Numbered from the stretch's first letter, positions 12,501 through 20,170 are shown. The stretch: 47,000 nt of DNA from Terriglobia bacterium (GCA_020072645.1 JAIQGK010000027.1:1-47000); one strand, 5' to 3'. A program made the numbers and translations. The notes: generated from the sequence alone by a model not told the origin.

Positions 12501-12601
12501 GGTTCTACATATTCTGCCGTACAGACACGAACGTTTCACAGCCGCTGATCGATGCTGTTGAGAGCACTGGAGGGCAAATTGTCCGGTTGTTGGTTAAATA
12601 A
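509..12601 (+). CDS. Giant secreted RHS/YD-repeat protein with Ig/PKD modules and nuclease-like toxin tip
   Basis: A polymorphic-toxin type RHS protein of about 4,030 residues. An in-frame GTG exists at 491, but GGAAAGGA at 493-500 is an ideal ribosome site for ATG 509, so I start there. Numbered from the GTG: a long signal peptide to about residue 50 (hydrophobic core near 32-48); invasin/Big-type Ig domains about 310-610; CARDB-like repeats about 770-1240; three PKD-like domains beginning with PPVVDAGPNQT-type motifs about 1245-1530; a cadherin/He_PIG-like domain; a PA14-like domain about 1737-1925; five more PKD-like domains to about 2515; the RHS shell with roughly 35-40 YD repeats about 2800-3750; and the RHS core ending in DPSGK near 3863. 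The 173-residue variable tip has two glycine-rich hydrophobic stretches, then RIPDF, DAKF and QLRDYVAYA motifs like Tox-REase-7 (PD-(D/E)xK nuclease fold). By family knowledge the RHS shell encloses and releases the tip; the nuclease role is inferred. Confidence 0.9.
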   Translation: MMQSHAPAATRKAAGYFHRNGILSQLMSVLLAWTMVMSSLPVYATDQPRAEWVHSLDDNSITKPITDPTQPRPNPAMTTRSAIAKAVTLPRHATNPMVAALHPPALPGNLGGQGSDFFLNAFSGGLFALPLQAQDSPLEVSVGFADNSSPSANFPEPWNEANPLVNFVGSGTVYHAGAIRLDNPGSSPATVDSVKVDLGRPGPVFQLWQNVVVPAGGSTILTQTQDGNFNTSASSIVGCGLPLAPDETRIPKITITVAGTSTDYPDTAHVLDTGGFDSSCRGNQSLQWRSIGTAGPENPAGSIQLISDGAPHAVGTQDTLTVQVEDAGNLPLANAPVTLSVLNGPNAGKTFSGTTDASGSASIAYSGTLQGTDLITAAVKNASNGVMQSQQASTTWASADVCVAPAAPNAAASRLIYVGQNSIAFGGILRLAALLTDGTGNPLSGRQLSFVFAGQTLLANTDVNGTATVSASGLPAGASAVSISYSGDANFQAAQLSTTVNVVPAATLLRYTGASLITALGQQTVSAVLTDGLGQKAVAGRTVTFTINGVSASAVTNANGAASAILNFATALPTGAGQLQINFAGDASYQPSSRAVPIQIYQPMPFVIWGGNSGGLRIGQRVNFWGSQWESQVINGLYFGANPSFKGWSGSVASFTSCEANASLATLDMACWQVKPGQSFPPDQVLPSYIEVVVSTVIDKSGDTVFGNIACGAVLQVDHTPPYGAVPGQDGYGTVAAVNGDCAGIFPRPAVLAASQQQKSLVLPAENISVNYSIANQGTTDATGVVLNENFDQVTPATGNANLGTIAAGLNASGNFPVAIPAISPRQGTESSVDYSSRLAAQDGRLFTSEGEISFSDPFSQLYTPLDISSFSQLTLPRLTVGVSGPTCIAPSSTLPYQVTVENVGSNTATHIAATLTLPDSTTATPLVADLTAGTRFVGTVNWHAPGIAAKSPTETTDSYLARLHANDGTTLPAAVLSALWQDALSGAYGPVEQPFVTLTQRIPVVSTTVPATQALLPNQKTQLSFGVSNTGTGNAVQVTLRIQRQDGTFINVPNFSLPGGQSATPTANYQAPALTPKGVAESDADYISRLQALNNSSLNLNTILSWTDPAQNVYGPTDNPFSLTEQLPILSITLSAPAEITSGQTITYTATLTNVGSAPASSVNATITLPNGTQQTLNFGSGPIPPAGSVTATASYPVPLRQASGPVSAQAVVTWHDAAANSYGPLSSSATTNVKQANQPPVVDAGPNQTVPFPNAYPLQGHVTDDGLPNATLISTWTQISGPALATFSDPHSPTSTALLTAIGTYVFRLTGDDSQLQASADVAITTTSANLPPLVKVGPDQTVTLPVDTVSLTGSASDDGLPAGSILTFLWSKVAGPGTVTFGNATSASTTATFGASGTYLLRLTASDSQLTGSAQMRVTVLPFNDPPVVNAGPDQTIIWPANTVTLAGIATDDGMPAGSVLKTNWAFVSGPTAVLFGDPTALNTTVRFNSPGTYILRLTADDSQFRSSDDVTITVRSLIDGPPHIISSPITQFITDPSATPLPTYTYVVVATDPENDPLDYMLTAAPAGMSIDSVTGAITWTPTQNDLGPHTVSVKVREASGQFDTQSYVLNVVTQSSISPLGTLVLSPASAGPVVVGTAQQLQAFFTDGNNAPVANAVITFTVTGPNATTGTATTDSTGKAKFVYSGAASGVDSIVASVSAGSTILNSNTSTINWVVPAQPISTTTINGRIFASNGSGPFNTPPTATPAFVQNFPTINFNPPTGTVPGMPGSIGVNTRPFTDVTTDLNGNFTGSIIAQGNGLQAGVGALFNFQAVFTGSYTVAAAGDVTFNFFSDDGFIFGVNNGATRVSGSLFNPPPSGLTPFQGYPVMGAFNTATAPVANSITVHFPGPGTYQYEIDYSECCAGELAVTMTSSLSGNHGVPSSGTVTLTPGTNVSKNIGGTATFSALLTDASGAIIPNVPVLFNVAGANTIQFQGVSDSTGRATFSYQSFRTGTDIVQANAQITGMTAVSNQTLVTWNSAANTAPVVNAGTNQTITLPTNSATLSGTATDDGLPNGTLTTTWTQVSGPVQAAIANPNQLATVVSFTQPGSYVFKLSASDSVLTTSANVTITVNQQNLAPSISISVDSTVITQPANSVHVTGTVTDDGFPTGSTLSIQWTEVSGPAAATFSNPNSPNTSITLPAAGTYVLKLSASDSQLTSSVNVTITVNPPAPNQAPTVNIVASQTLITLPSNVVTLSGKISDDGLPLGAPITTAWSQVSGPLPVTFSSPASGSTQIGFPAAGTYVLQLAASDSELTGSATISITVNSVGTNQAPTVAIIADHTSITLPTNTVTLNGVINDDGLPNGTIATQWSQISGPAAVNIAQVTSTSVKVAFPAAGVYVIKLTANDGQLSSEATITITVTTSGGNQPPTVSAGPSQSIQLPQNTLTLNGYAADDGLPTGSTLLVSWSEISGPASVSFSNPSSVVTQATFSVAGVYVLQLSASDSQLQTTAQVTVTVANAFVPPPTPPSVSFTGFTDGQEITKPTPIIGSVTTGSWKLEYSLLDGAGNPTTFTIFASGVAPVSNATLGTFDPTVLLNGQYVVRFSSTDNAGQTSSTSSTVDVSRNTKVGNFTLSFNDLSVPLPGLPITVTRTYDSRDKRVGDFGVGWTLSVANVRVQKTGGAIGTGWDEEVQWSGFFPTYCLQPVKNHTVSVTFPDGKVYKFQAVSTPQCQQFVPIDVPQIGFTQVSTGSATAGATLTPIGDTDLLLDAGIPGPVNLINAEVEFADFTQFQLKTAEGFTYILDQKLGATSVTDPNGNTLTINASGVASSTGASVAFTRDTLGRITQITDPAGNAVHYAYSGAGDLASFTDAVGNVTTYGYDPTHLLTDITDPRGIQAIRNTYDDAGRLISTVDANGNTTTFTHDVAANHETITDRLGNATLYEYDDDGNVVRKTDALGNVTAATFDANDNQLTRTDALGKTTSFTYDASGNPITVTDPLGHITRITYNSRKQPITITDPMGRTTTNTYDAKGNLLSTQDPLGNTTTYTNDAQGSPLSVKDPLGNITSFVYNAGRVVQQTDALGTASSFTYDNNGNKLSQTVTRTKSDGTWETLLTRYEYDGANRLLNTTRPDGSILQTAYNAIGQQSDAIDGLGHKTHFDYDNNGRLVKTTYPDGTTETNTYDANGNRLTSTDKENRVTSYSYDVLNRLITTTYPDGATAQTVYDAVGRTIRTIDAAGNATQKSYDDAGRYISTTDALGHLTKFGYDAADNQTSITDALNHTTQFVYDAANRRVQIVHPDLTADSVGYDAAGRQISKTDQAGKITRYGYDALGRLVSVTDSLGQVTQYSYDELGHRLTQTDANNHTTAFVYDQLGRRISRTLPMGMSESYSYDAAGNLISRKDFNGHTTTYTYDSLNRLTQKIADVFFSTAACAGGACGSTQVSFTYSPTGRRLSMSDGSGTTNYTYDSRDRLLTKATPFGTLSYTYDAAGNTASLKSSNAGGASMTYTFDALNRLASVADTSGTTTYSYDDVGNLQSYVYPNGVFANHTYDALNRLTRLQSNCTISNAACPTPGTPLASYAYVLGAAGNRLSVAELSGRTVNYAYDDLYRLTSEAIAGDSHQNGVISYTYDLVGNRTQRNSTVPAVPATGLLDYDANDRISTDPYDSNGNLLNAGAGSNVYDFENHLVQSGGVHLVYDGDGNRVSETVAGIATQYLVADQNLTGYAQVLDEIQNGIVVRTYSYGLVLINERQAINGTPTTSFYGYDGHGSVRFLTGSDGAITDTYDYDAFGNLISSIGSTPNVYLFAGQQFDPALGIYYNRARYYDERSGRFWSMDTDEGISAEPISLHKYLYASMDPVNRVDPSGKFDLVEFAVAGAIIGALAGGGLYSLLHKGAFSLQKFIFWTLTGAAIGAVVGVAVYQLGPVSLRWLGASPGLVATWQQAEEFIEDTLQIAKNTTTYIMNGAARIPDFIDEARAFMADAKFVANLSYTAQLRDYVAYALQNGYRFYIFCRTDTNVSQPLIDAVESTGGQIVRLLVK

Positions 12602-12622
12602 AATCATTTCCGCTGGAGTTCA

Positions 12623-12958
12623 ATGAGCTACGACATTTCATTGTTTAGCCGCGTTCCCGGCGCTTTTGTGGAAAAAACCGAGCTTACAAAGCACCTTGTT
12701 CAACTCGGGTGGCGTCCTGACCGCGAAAACCATTTCCTGATCCAGGCAACGGATGATGTCAGCGCGGACATGGATCTGGCGTGGCTGGAAAATGGTATTT
12801 TCGGCGAACCCGGGAATCAGGTGAACTGTTTACAAGTGCATATTCCCTATGCACTTCTCAAAAGCTCACAAGCTGAAACGCTGAAACGGTGCCAGGAAAT
12901 TGCTAAGGCGCTGGATTGGCGGATTTACGACGAACAAGAAGGAGCATATCTGAGATAA
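12623..12958 (+). CDS. Small protein, candidate immunity protein for the RHS tip
   Basis: A 111-residue protein that I cannot place in a named family. It begins 21 bases after the stop of the RHS gene, with TGGAG a few bases before the ATG, so the two genes are probably co-transcribed. It has no signal peptide or membrane segment, which suits a cytosolic antitoxin. It reads as a compact alpha/beta fold with many acidic residues in the middle (ATDDVSADMDLAWLENG). In polymorphic toxin loci the gene directly after the toxin tip is usually the cognate immunity gene, and this position is the main argument for the call. It could instead be an unrelated conserved hypothetical protein. Confidence 0.7.
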   Translation: MSYDISLFSRVPGAFVEKTELTKHLVQLGWRPDRENHFLIQATDDVSADMDLAWLENGIFGEPGNQVNCLQVHIPYALLKSSQAETLKRCQEIAKALDWRIYDEQEGAYLR

Positions 12959-13033
12959 TTTCATGGCTGTTGATCACCCTATCTATCCCCACGGGGAAGG
13001 GGGTTCAAAAACCAATAGGGGCATTGTGAAGAA

Positions 13034-13696
13034 GTGAATAAGAATGCTGTGCAAAAGAATATATGGGCTGGTTTAGCCCCGTTCCTCAACGAAGCTGGAT
13101 TTAGGATCCTCGGAAATACCGCGCGCCGTTTTTTTCCGCTCTGGATCGATGTGATCGGGCTCCAATGGTTTGGCGGCGCTCTGGCGAAGCGCCTGGAGTG
13201 CACGCCGAATTCCTTCAGTGTGAGACTCGGATGCTATTTTCGCTTCATCCCTTCGATGGCATCGCTGGAAATGATGAACGGCGAACCTCTTCCTGAGGAA
13301 GCGCACTGCCATATCCGGAAGACTCTTTTCCGAGCTTTTGTTCAACCCGGGTGCAATCGAAAAGACATATGGTTTGTTGACACGGTAGGTAGTCACCTAG
13401 AGGAAATAACTTCTCAGTTGCAGGTCGGACTATCACAAGAGGCGCTTCCTTGGTTTCAGCGTTTTTCGGATTTGCGTGAAGTTTTGCGGATCCTGCGTGA
13501 GGATTCAGAGGACGAAGCCAAGGCATTTGGTTTTGGGAGAATCCAGTCACCCGTGCGCAATTTACTTACAGGATTCGTTGCGCTGCAAGTCGGCGATAAG
13601 AAACTGGCGGCAACTGACCTGCAAAAAGCGCTTGAAGCAGGTTGTTTTGGGACTTTGGCGCCTAAGATCGAATCGGCTATTGAACTTGCACGATAA
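13034..13696 (+). CDS. DUF4304-like protein, second candidate immunity gene
   Basis: A 220-residue cytosolic protein starting with GTG behind a purine-rich GAAGAA. The first ~130 residues resemble DUF4304: an N-terminal amphipathic helix ending in GF, then strands such as IDVIGLQWFGG and SFSVRLGCYFRFIP. The C-terminal part is helical, with a repeat-like helical pair near 180-215 (ALQVGDKKLAATDLQKALEAG). It lies 75 bases downstream of the small gene behind the RHS toxin, on the same strand. DUF4304 genes are often found near toxin genes, so an immunity or accessory role is a reasonable inference. The family has no assigned biochemical activity that I can state. Confidence 0.6.
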   Translation: MNKNAVQKNIWAGLAPFLNEAGFRILGNTARRFFPLWIDVIGLQWFGGALAKRLECTPNSFSVRLGCYFRFIPSMASLEMMNGEPLPEEAHCHIRKTLFRAFVQPGCNRKDIWFVDTVGSHLEEITSQLQVGLSQEALPWFQRFSDLREVLRILREDSEDEAKAFGFGRIQSPVRNLLTGFVALQVGDKKLAATDLQKALEAGCFGTLAPKIESAIELAR

Positions 13697-14171
13697 TCTA
13701 GAATCAGGGCTGGATGAGGTTTGAACCAGCCTCACGGCTATCTTAGTTCTTAAAATATCTTCGTCGAAAACGAATTGTTCCCGTATGGGAAGAGTCCCGA
13801 GGATGCTGAGGAAAAGGCGTAACGGAGCTTCCCCTCGTGCAATTGATTGAGGCCCAGGAAGAGCGATGCATGTGAGTTTGTACAATGGTGGGGCCGGCAC
13901 TTCTGCCGGTGTTTGAAGCTCGATTTCTAGCCCTAGTCTCCTACGGCAACTTCCCTGAACGAAGCCGTCGCCAGACCACGACGCGCGATATGGCGCTTCG
14001 GCTGATATCTGGTCCGTTGCAACTGCCCTACCTCGTTACAATTTCACTCATCCATGATCTGGCCCCTGCGCACCATCAACTGTCAGAGATTACATAACCC
14101 TTCAAATCCTGCAAACATCATTCTGTCGGCGTGTTTTTTTGATCGCGGGTTGTCGGTTTATCGTCACACCA
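13697..14171. other. Intergenic region between the RHS locus and the efflux operon
   Basis: This 475-base gap separates two convergent transcription units. Short open frames in it lack ribosome sites and recognisable sequence. Apart from one small hairpin at 13894-13909 I see nothing that I can name. Confidence 0.5.
13894..13909 (+). terminator. Small GC hairpin, possible terminator of the RHS locus
   Basis: CCGGCA and TGCCGG form a perfect six-pair stem around the loop CTTC, extendable by one G-U pair. The following bases TGTTTG are only weakly T-rich. It lies about 200 bases after the last gene of the RHS unit, so termination there is possible but not well supported. Confidence 0.3.
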
Positions 14172-14405
14172 TCACGCAACTTGTGATTCGGCGCCTACCT
14201 GTTTGGGCGGCTCGCCAGCGTCACGCATGCCCAGCCAACGAAGGATTGCCATTGCGGGACACCAGTTGGTAATCCCGGACTGGAACAGGTTCAACCCCAC
14301 AAATGCCGTGAACAAGAACCAATAAGCGGATACCCAGTAGCCAAGTGCGAGCGAGATCAACACAAATGTGCCCGACATTAATCTGAGAGTGCGTTCAACT
14401 GTCAT
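14172..14405 (-). CDS. DUF2892 family inner membrane protein
   Basis: A 77-residue membrane protein of the DUF2892 (YgaP C-terminal-like) family. The frame is open further upstream, but the sequence GGAGGTA lies six bases before the ATG at 14405, so this start is preferred. Residues about 8-40 form two hydrophobic segments, followed by the family signature NLFQSGITNWCPAM and a short polar tail. It begins 16 bases after the RND permease stop and is the last gene of the efflux operon. The biochemical role of the family is not established; proximity to thiol, metal and efflux genes is common. Confidence 0.85.
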   Translation of the reverse strand: MTVERTLRLMSGTFVLISLALGYWVSAYWFLFTAFVGLNLFQSGITNWCPAMAILRWLGMRDAGEPPKQVGAESQVA

Positions 14406-14421
14406 TGCTATACCTCCATCG

Positions 14422-17400
14422 TCATGCAACTGTTTCAGCCACGTTCTCCGGCGCATCAACGTGCGGTGGAATTGCATGTTCGTGCCGGCGTTCACTCAGG
14501 TAGTAGAGCACCGGCACCGCCATGCGCGAGAGAAACGTAGAAGCCACTTCACCGGCCATCAGCGAGATGGCCAGACCTTGAAATATCGGATCAAACAGAA
14601 TCACGCTCGCGCCCACCACAACCGCCGCCGCCGTCAGCAGCATAGGACGGAAACGTATGGCGCCGGCATCGACAACGGCCTGAGCCAAGGGAACACCATG
14701 CGAGCGGCGCAACTCAATGAAATCAACCAGAATGATTGAATTGCGCACAATAATGCCGGCTCCGGCAATGAAACCGATCATGGAAGTCGCGGTAAAAAAA
14801 GCTCCCATCATGGCGTGCGCCGGAAGAATACCGACCAGTGTGAGAGGGATCGGCGCCATGATGACAAGCGGAGTCCGGAAGGACTTGAACCAGCCCACCA
14901 CCAGCACATATATAAGGACCAGTACGGCCGCAAAGGCCAGCCCAAGATCGCGAAACACTTCAATCGTGATGTGCCACTCGCCGTCCCATTTCATTGAATA
15001 GTGTTCCGTTGATCCCGGTTGGACTGCGTTGTACCGCTGTACGGAATATCCGTCCGGGAGTTTCAGGCGATCAATGGCTTCATTCATTTTGAAGATCGCA
15101 TAGACCGGACTCTCTTCCTCACCCGCCAAATCTCCTGTGACATAGACCACCGGCTGCATGTTTTTGCGGTAGGTGCTGCGGTCGATCGTTGTCTCAGTGG
15201 CTCGGGTTACCTCCCCGAGCGAAACTTGTCCTCCAGCAGCAGTGCTCAGCTTGATGTTTGATAGCTCATCAATCCCGGATCGATCTGAGCGCCCAAGACG
15301 GACCTCAATCGGAATATCTTCCCGGCTGGTTGAACTGTGAAGCAGACCGGCTTCGGCGCCGTGCAGGGCCACCTGAACAGCGCGCGTCACGTCAGCTGCC
15401 GAGACTCCATGTAGGGCCGCTTTATCAAGATCTACCTGTATGTTGTATTTTGGCTGCGGATCTTCCACGTACCAGTCAACGTCCACTACTCCAGCCGTGT
15501 GCTGAAAGATGTCCTTGATCTTTGCTGCCAGTGCCACTTGGCCGTTGTGATCGGGCCCATAAACCTCTGCTACCAGCGTCTGCAACACCGGTGGGCCTGG
15601 CGGGACCTCGCTCACCTTAATGCGGGCGCCGAACTGTTGAGCGATTTGTTGCAGCCCGGGACGCAACCGCCGGGCAATCTCATGACTCTGTGCGTTGCGA
15701 TCATGCCGCGAGAGCAGGTTCACCTGGATATCCGCCTGGTTGGGCTGGCCGCGCAGGAAATAATGGCGCACGAGTCCGTTGAAGTTGTATGGACCCGCGG
15801 TCCCAGAGTAGATCTGATAATTCTCTACCTCGGGCTGCTTTCCCAGATAGCGCGCCAAATCCTGGGCTACGCGCGTGGTTTGTTCCAGCGTAGTACCGTC
15901 CGGCATATCCACAATCACCTGGAACTCACTTTTATTGTCAAAAGGCAGCATCTTGACATGCACGAGTTTGAACGGCACAAGAGCGCAGGCGGCCAGCAAC
16001 AGCACGGCAATGCCGATAAAGAAAATCATGCGGCGTTTTCCGCTGGCAAGTAGCGGCTCCATCAGGCGGCGATAAAGGCGCGTCATCCAGCCTTCAGTCC
16101 CATGCGCCTGGGCAGAGCCTTGGTGGGAATAGTGGCGCAGCAATCGCAGGGCGGCCCACGGCGACACAATGAAAGCCACTGCGAGAGAAAAAAGCATCGC
16201 CGCCGATGCTCCTACGGGGATCGGTCGCATGTAAGGCCCCATCAATCCCCGGACAAACGCCATTGGCAAGATCGCGGCGATTACGGTAAACGTGGCAAGA
16301 ATAGTGGGATTGCCGACTTCATCCACGGCCTCCACCGCTACCCGGGCCAGCGGCCTGCCAAAATTTTCCGGCAGCCGAAAATGACGCACAATGTTTTCCA
16401 CTACAACAATGGCGTCGTCCACCAGAATGCCAATGCTGAAGATCAGCGCAAAGAGCGTAACGCGGTTGAGCGTGTACCCAAATAGATAAAAGATGGCGAG
16501 CGTAAGGGCCAGCGTTACGGGAATCGCGACAAGAACGACTCCAGATTCGCGCCAGCCCAGCGCAAGTGCGATCAGCAATGTGACGGACAAGGTGGCCAGC
16601 AGCAAGTGCTTGAGCAACTCATCAGACTTGTCTTTGGCCGTCTCACCGTAGTTGCGCGTGACGGTAAGGTTCAGGTCTGCTGGAATCGTGTTGCCGCGCA
16701 GTTCTTCCAAACGCTTGAGAACGCCCTGCGCCACGATGGTGGCATTCGTGCCTTTGCGCTTGGCCACGGTGATGGTTACAGCAGGAAATTCGCCGCCTGT
16801 CTGCGCGCTTCCCGACTCCTGCGTCGCGTGGGATGTGCCTGCGCCATTGCCGAACAGCACATAGTCTGCCGGCTCGGCCGGACCATCCTCAATTCTCTGG
16901 ACCACATCTCTCAGGTACACAGGACGACCGCTGTGAACGCCTACCACAACCAGCTGCAAATCTTCCGCGCGGGTAAAGAAGTTTCCTGCTTCTACCTGAA
17001 ACTCACGATTATTGTGCGCAAAACTGCCGGCGCTCTCGCGCGAATTTGCAGACTGCAATTGGCTCACAACCTGACCTGGCGTTAAGGCATATCCCGCGAG
17101 CTTGCTCGTATCCAGGACCACGCGAACGGATCGCCTTTGCCCTCCGATAATGTTGGTTTCTGAAACGTCATTTACCTGCTGGATAGTGTGCTCGAGTTCT
17201 GCGGCGATCTGGCGTAGTTGAAACGGATCGTACTTCGCGCCAGATCTCAATCCCCAGAGTGTCAGGGCCAGAATGGGAACGTTGTCAATGGAGCGGACCT
17301 TAATGATGGGTTGCGACACCCCCGGCGGAATACTGTCAAAGTTCGAATACAGTTTGTTGTATGTCTTGACGATTGCGTCTTCTTCCGTGGTGCCCACATA

Positions 17401-17703
17401 GAAGCGAACGATCACCACGCTCATGCCGGGATGAGAAATCGAATACAAGTATTCAACGCCCGGAATCTCACGCAGCAGCTTCTCCATGGGGATGCTGACG
17501 CGCTGCTCCACCTCCTGCGGAGAAGCCCCGGGCATCTGCACCATTACGTCCAGCATGGGCACAACAATCTGGGGCTCTTCTTCGCGCGGCGTGAGCCAGA
17601 TGGCCGCCGCTCCTAGAAGCAGGGCGGCGGTAATGGCAAGCGGCGTCAACTTCGATTCAATGAAGGTGAGCGCGATCCGCCCCGCCATGCGAAGACCATT
17701 CAT
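14422..17703 (-). CDS. RND efflux transporter permease (AcrB-like)
   Basis: A 1,093-residue resistance-nodulation-division permease, the usual length for this superfamily. It is the proton-driven inner membrane pump of a tripartite efflux complex. Visible are the first membrane helix at about 15-35, a periplasmic porter domain containing [12 protein letters not shown], and the fourth-helix motif [13 protein letters not shown] whose paired aspartates are typical of proton relay in hydrophobe/amphiphile exporters rather than CusA-type metal pumps. A second porter domain and the helix block with [13 protein letters not shown] follow. A GTG at 17706 is in frame, but the ATG at 17703 overlaps the adaptor stop as TGATG, so translational coupling favours the ATG. 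The substrate cannot be read from the sequence. Confidence 0.93.
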   Translation of the reverse strand: MNGLRMAGRIALTFIESKLTPLAITAALLLGAAAIWLTPREEEPQIVVPMLDVMVQMPGASPQEVEQRVSIPMEKLLREIPGVEYLYSISHPGMSVVIVRFYVGTTEEDAIVKTYNKLYSNFDSIPPGVSQPIIKVRSIDNVPILALTLWGLRSGAKYDPFQLRQIAAELEHTIQQVNDVSETNIIGGQRRSVRVVLDTSKLAGYALTPGQVVSQLQSANSRESAGSFAHNNREFQVEAGNFFTRAEDLQLVVVGVHSGRPVYLRDVVQRIEDGPAEPADYVLFGNGAGTSHATQESGSAQTGGEFPAVTITVAKRKGTNATIVAQGVLKRLEELRGNTIPADLNLTVTRNYGETAKDKSDELLKHLLLATLSVTLLIALALGWRESGVVLVAIPVTLALTLAIFYLFGYTLNRVTLFALIFSIGILVDDAIVVVENIVRHFRLPENFGRPLARVAVEAVDEVGNPTILATFTVIAAILPMAFVRGLMGPYMRPIPVGASAAMLFSLAVAFIVSPWAALRLLRHYSHQGSAQAHGTEGWMTRLYRRLMEPLLASGKRRMIFFIGIAVLLLAACALVPFKLVHVKMLPFDNKSEFQVIVDMPDGTTLEQTTRVAQDLARYLGKQPEVENYQIYSGTAGPYNFNGLVRHYFLRGQPNQADIQVNLLSRHDRNAQSHEIARRLRPGLQQIAQQFGARIKVSEVPPGPPVLQTLVAEVYGPDHNGQVALAAKIKDIFQHTAGVVDVDWYVEDPQPKYNIQVDLDKAALHGVSAADVTRAVQVALHGAEAGLLHSSTSREDIPIEVRLGRSDRSGIDELSNIKLSTAAGGQVSLGEVTRATETTIDRSTYRKNMQPVVYVTGDLAGEEESPVYAIFKMNEAIDRLKLPDGYSVQRYNAVQPGSTEHYSMKWDGEWHITIEVFRDLGLAFAAVLVLIYVLVVGWFKSFRTPLVIMAPIPLTLVGILPAHAMMGAFFTATSMIGFIAGAGIIVRNSIILVDFIELRRSHGVPLAQAVVDAGAIRFRPMLLTAAAVVVGASVILFDPIFQGLAISLMAGEVASTFLSRMAVPVLYYLSERRHEHAIPPHVDAPENVAETVA

Positions 17704-18818
17704 CACCGCGCCTCAATTCTCTTTCCCGCCAGATCGCGTCCCTCAGGATCAGAAACCACTTTTTCTCCTGGGTTGAGTCCAGACAGAATCTCTATGTCTG
17801 CTGCCCGTGCTTTGCCCAGCGTGACATACCGAAGAGCAGCAACATTATTGTCATCGACGGCATAGACGCTTTGAAGCTGGCCGTGTTCCAGCACAGCGGT
17901 ATGCGGAATGAAGATGGCTTTCCTTTGTCCACGCGTGAATTCAGCGTGGCCAAACTGTCCTGAGCGCAGGCTTGCGTTTGCGGGCAACTCAAGTTTGGCG
18001 ACAAAGCTACGGCTTGCGGGATCAGCGGCTGGAACTATCTGTACTACTTTGCCGGTCATCGGCGTTCCCTGATATGCATCGAGCAAAACAGGAACAGACA
18101 CTCCGAGCCACACATACTTAAGATCGTTTTCGTTGACGTTGACTTCCAGCCGGTAACGCCCCGCTGACTCTATGGTCAGCAGCGGCAAGCCGGGCGAAGC
18201 CAGAGCACCAGGATCGATCCGCCGCTCTGTAACCACGCCGTCGAATGGCGCTCGAACGCGCGCGCGATCCAGCAAGATAGTTGCCTGTTGCAAGCCTGCA
18301 GCTGCCTGAGCGCGAGCGGCGACTGCGGAATCGCGCCGGGCCGTCGCGGATTGCACGCGTGTTTTAATCTCATCAAACTCTTGCGGACTGATCGACTTCT
18401 CTTCATGCAGCTTGTTCAAACGTGCGAATGTGGACTGGGCCAAAGTAAGATCGGATTCTGCCAGTGCTACTTCGTGATCGGCAGCGGTTATAGCCGCTTG
18501 CGCCTGTTCCAACCCTGCTCGCGGCTGCACATCCTCGATCGTAAGGAGTGTTTCGCCCTGCTTTACGCTATCGCCTTCTTGGACTTTGACCGACGTCACG
18601 CGCCCCATAATCTCCGCCGAAATCGGAGCAGTTCGTAAGGCGCGCACCGTTCCGACAACTTCAAATAGGTCCTGTGTAGGCCGCTCTTGCACCTGCGTTA
18701 AGGTGAGACCGCGCGCGGTCTCAGGCGTTTTGGCCACAACCGTGCGGTCAGCGCTGCATCCGGCAATTCCCAGCGGGACCGCCAGGAATACGATTAGAAG
18801 TAGTTTTGCAGATTTCAT
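17703..18818 (-). CDS. RND efflux periplasmic adaptor lipoprotein (HlyD/AcrA-like)
   Basis: A 371-residue membrane fusion protein that links the permease to the outer membrane channel. The start at 18818 gives a lipoprotein signal ([21 protein letters not shown]) with the acylated cysteine at about residue 21. A biotinyl-lipoyl half motif ([20 protein letters not shown]) comes first, then a long coiled-coil hairpin rich in A, Q and E at about 75-170, the second lipoyl half ([19 protein letters not shown]), a beta-barrel and a membrane-proximal domain. Its ATG overlaps the stop of the TolC-like gene as ATGA, and its own stop overlaps the permease start, so the three are made from one mRNA. Confidence 0.92.
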   Translation of the reverse strand: MKSAKLLLIVFLAVPLGIAGCSADRTVVAKTPETARGLTLTQVQERPTQDLFEVVGTVRALRTAPISAEIMGRVTSVKVQEGDSVKQGETLLTIEDVQPRAGLEQAQAAITAADHEVALAESDLTLAQSTFARLNKLHEEKSISPQEFDEIKTRVQSATARRDSAVAARAQAAAGLQQATILLDRARVRAPFDGVVTERRIDPGALASPGLPLLTIESAGRYRLEVNVNENDLKYVWLGVSVPVLLDAYQGTPMTGKVVQIVPAADPASRSFVAKLELPANASLRSGQFGHAEFTRGQRKAIFIPHTAVLEHGQLQSVYAVDDNNVAALRYVTLGKARAADIEILSGLNPGEKVVSDPEGRDLAGKRIEAR

Positions 18819-20170
18819 GGCGTCACCACCGGCGATTGAGAATTGAGTGAGCCTGTCGCCAACTCCAGCGAGGCGTAGCTGACAATGTAGTGGTAGACGG
18901 CTTGCCAATAATTGGTGCGCGCATTGCTCGCCGCATCTTCAGCACGAAGCACGTCTGTGATGGTGTTCATTCCAGCGCGATAGCGATTGGTCACGATTCG
19001 CAGGCCTTCCTCCGTCTGGGTAGTCGCTGCTTTTGTTACAGAGAGCATCTGCTGTGCGCTGTCGTAGTCGTAATAGGAGCGGCGAACATCAAGACGTATC
19101 CCGTCTTCTGCGCTCTGCTTCAGGGCCTGCATCCGCTCGACGTTGGCTCGCGCCCGGTCCACCGAAGCTGCCTTTTGGCCGCCGGAGAAAATATCGAACT
19201 GCAATTCAGCGCCAGCCGCCCAGTTGTTGCTGCCATTGCTGAAAGGAGAAACGTTGTTTAACTCTGAAGTGGCGAACACATTGATGCGCGGCCCATAGGA
19301 GCCCCGCGCCGCCTGAAGCCCGGCATCGTTCGCTCTCATGATTGCCGTGACTTCTTTTAAGTCAGAGCGCTGTTTGAGGGCGAGGGCATCCGATTCGGTC
19401 AATGACACCGCAGGCAGCGTGCGTTCTGCCAGTTCGGAGGTCAGTCGATAACTGTGATCGGCAACAACTCCCATCGCCACTTCGAGCTCCGCGGCCGCCA
19501 AGGCCAGTGCGTTGCGCGCGCGTACAAGTTCCTGCTGGCGGGAGGCAACATCTACCTGGGCTACGAGATAATCCGATTCGACCGTTGTGCCAGCTTCAAA
19601 GCGGGCGCGGCTTTGATCTGCAACTGCTTGTGCCGTGCCGGCGGCGTGTTCAGCAAGTTCGACCTGCCGCTTAGCAAAGAGTACTCCATAATATGACTGG
19701 ATCACGCGATACAAAATCATCTGATCTGCCCTTGCCAGCCGCTCCGCGGACGCAGTTTTCAGCTCCCGTGCTTTGCGCGCGTTGAAAGTGGTGGAGAAGG
19801 AATCAAAAATATTCCACTGGCCCCCGAAGCGGGTTGCGAAATTCCCAATCGGCTTGGGATTGTTGAGTTGGTTGAGCGCAAAATCAGCGGCGGAGAATCT
19901 TGACTGGCGGAGCCTGGTCCCGAACACGTACACGGGATCGTTGCTGCGTATGGCAGCTTCAGAAAAAGTAATTCGCGGAAAAAAGAAAGACTGTGCTTCT
20001 TTCACGTCAGCTTTGGCGGCATGTGTCTCAGCCAGGGCTGCCTTGTGTTGTGGATTGCGTTCCAGAGCGATGGCAACGGCCTGCTGCAGTGATAAAGGCT
20101 CTTCCTGTTGAGCGACGGCCGCCACCGTTAGTCCCAACACAATCATCGCGACAATGAAACTTCTTCTCAT
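18815..20170 (-). CDS. TolC-family outer membrane efflux protein
   Basis: A 451-residue outer membrane channel subunit of the TolC/OEP family. The start at ATG 20170 yields a signal peptide (MRRSFIVAMIVLGLTVAAVAQ); an open frame further upstream contributes only an unlikely basic leader. The mature protein begins with PLSLQQAVAIALERNP, the classic first OEP helix motif, and consists of two long alpha-helical repeats (about 30-210 and 230-430) with the internal repeat opening of the kind ALALKQRSDL. It provides the exit duct for the adaptor and permease encoded just downstream. Confidence 0.92.
   Translation of the reverse strand: MRRSFIVAMIVLGLTVAAVAQQEEPLSLQQAVAIALERNPQHKAALAETHAAKADVKEAQSFFFPRITFSEAAIRSNDPVYVFGTRLRQSRFSAADFALNQLNNPKPIGNFATRFGGQWNIFDSFSTTFNARKARELKTASAERLARADQMILYRVIQSYYGVLFAKRQVELAEHAAGTAQAVADQSRARFEAGTTVESDYLVAQVDVASRQQELVRARNALALAAAELEVAMGVVADHSYRLTSELAERTLPAVSLTESDALALKQRSDLKEVTAIMRANDAGLQAARGSYGPRINVFATSELNNVSPFSNGSNNWAAGAELQFDIFSGGQKAASVDRARANVERMQALKQSAEDGIRLDVRRSYYDYDSAQQMLSVTKAATTQTEEGLRIVTNRYRAGMNTITDVLRAEDAASNARTNYWQAVYHYIVSYASLELATGSLNSQSPVVTP

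Noticed and set aside
13885-14272. Short open frames on the plus strand between the RHS locus and the efflux operon
   Set aside because: No ribosome sites and no recognisable sequence; the right part is antisense to the DUF2892 gene.
15499-16053. A 184-codon plus-strand frame
   Set aside because: Fully antisense to the RND permease porter domain; composition reflects the opposite strand's codons.
14717-17616. Several plus-strand frames of 80-180 codons opposite the RND permease gene
   Set aside because: They are antisense shadows of a high G+C coding sequence, with no ribosome sites or family motifs.
18819-18908. Longer N-terminus of the efflux adaptor starting at 18908
   Set aside because: It would bury the lipoprotein signal peptide 30 residues deep; the ATG at 18818 gives a proper signal and an ATGA overlap with the gene before it.
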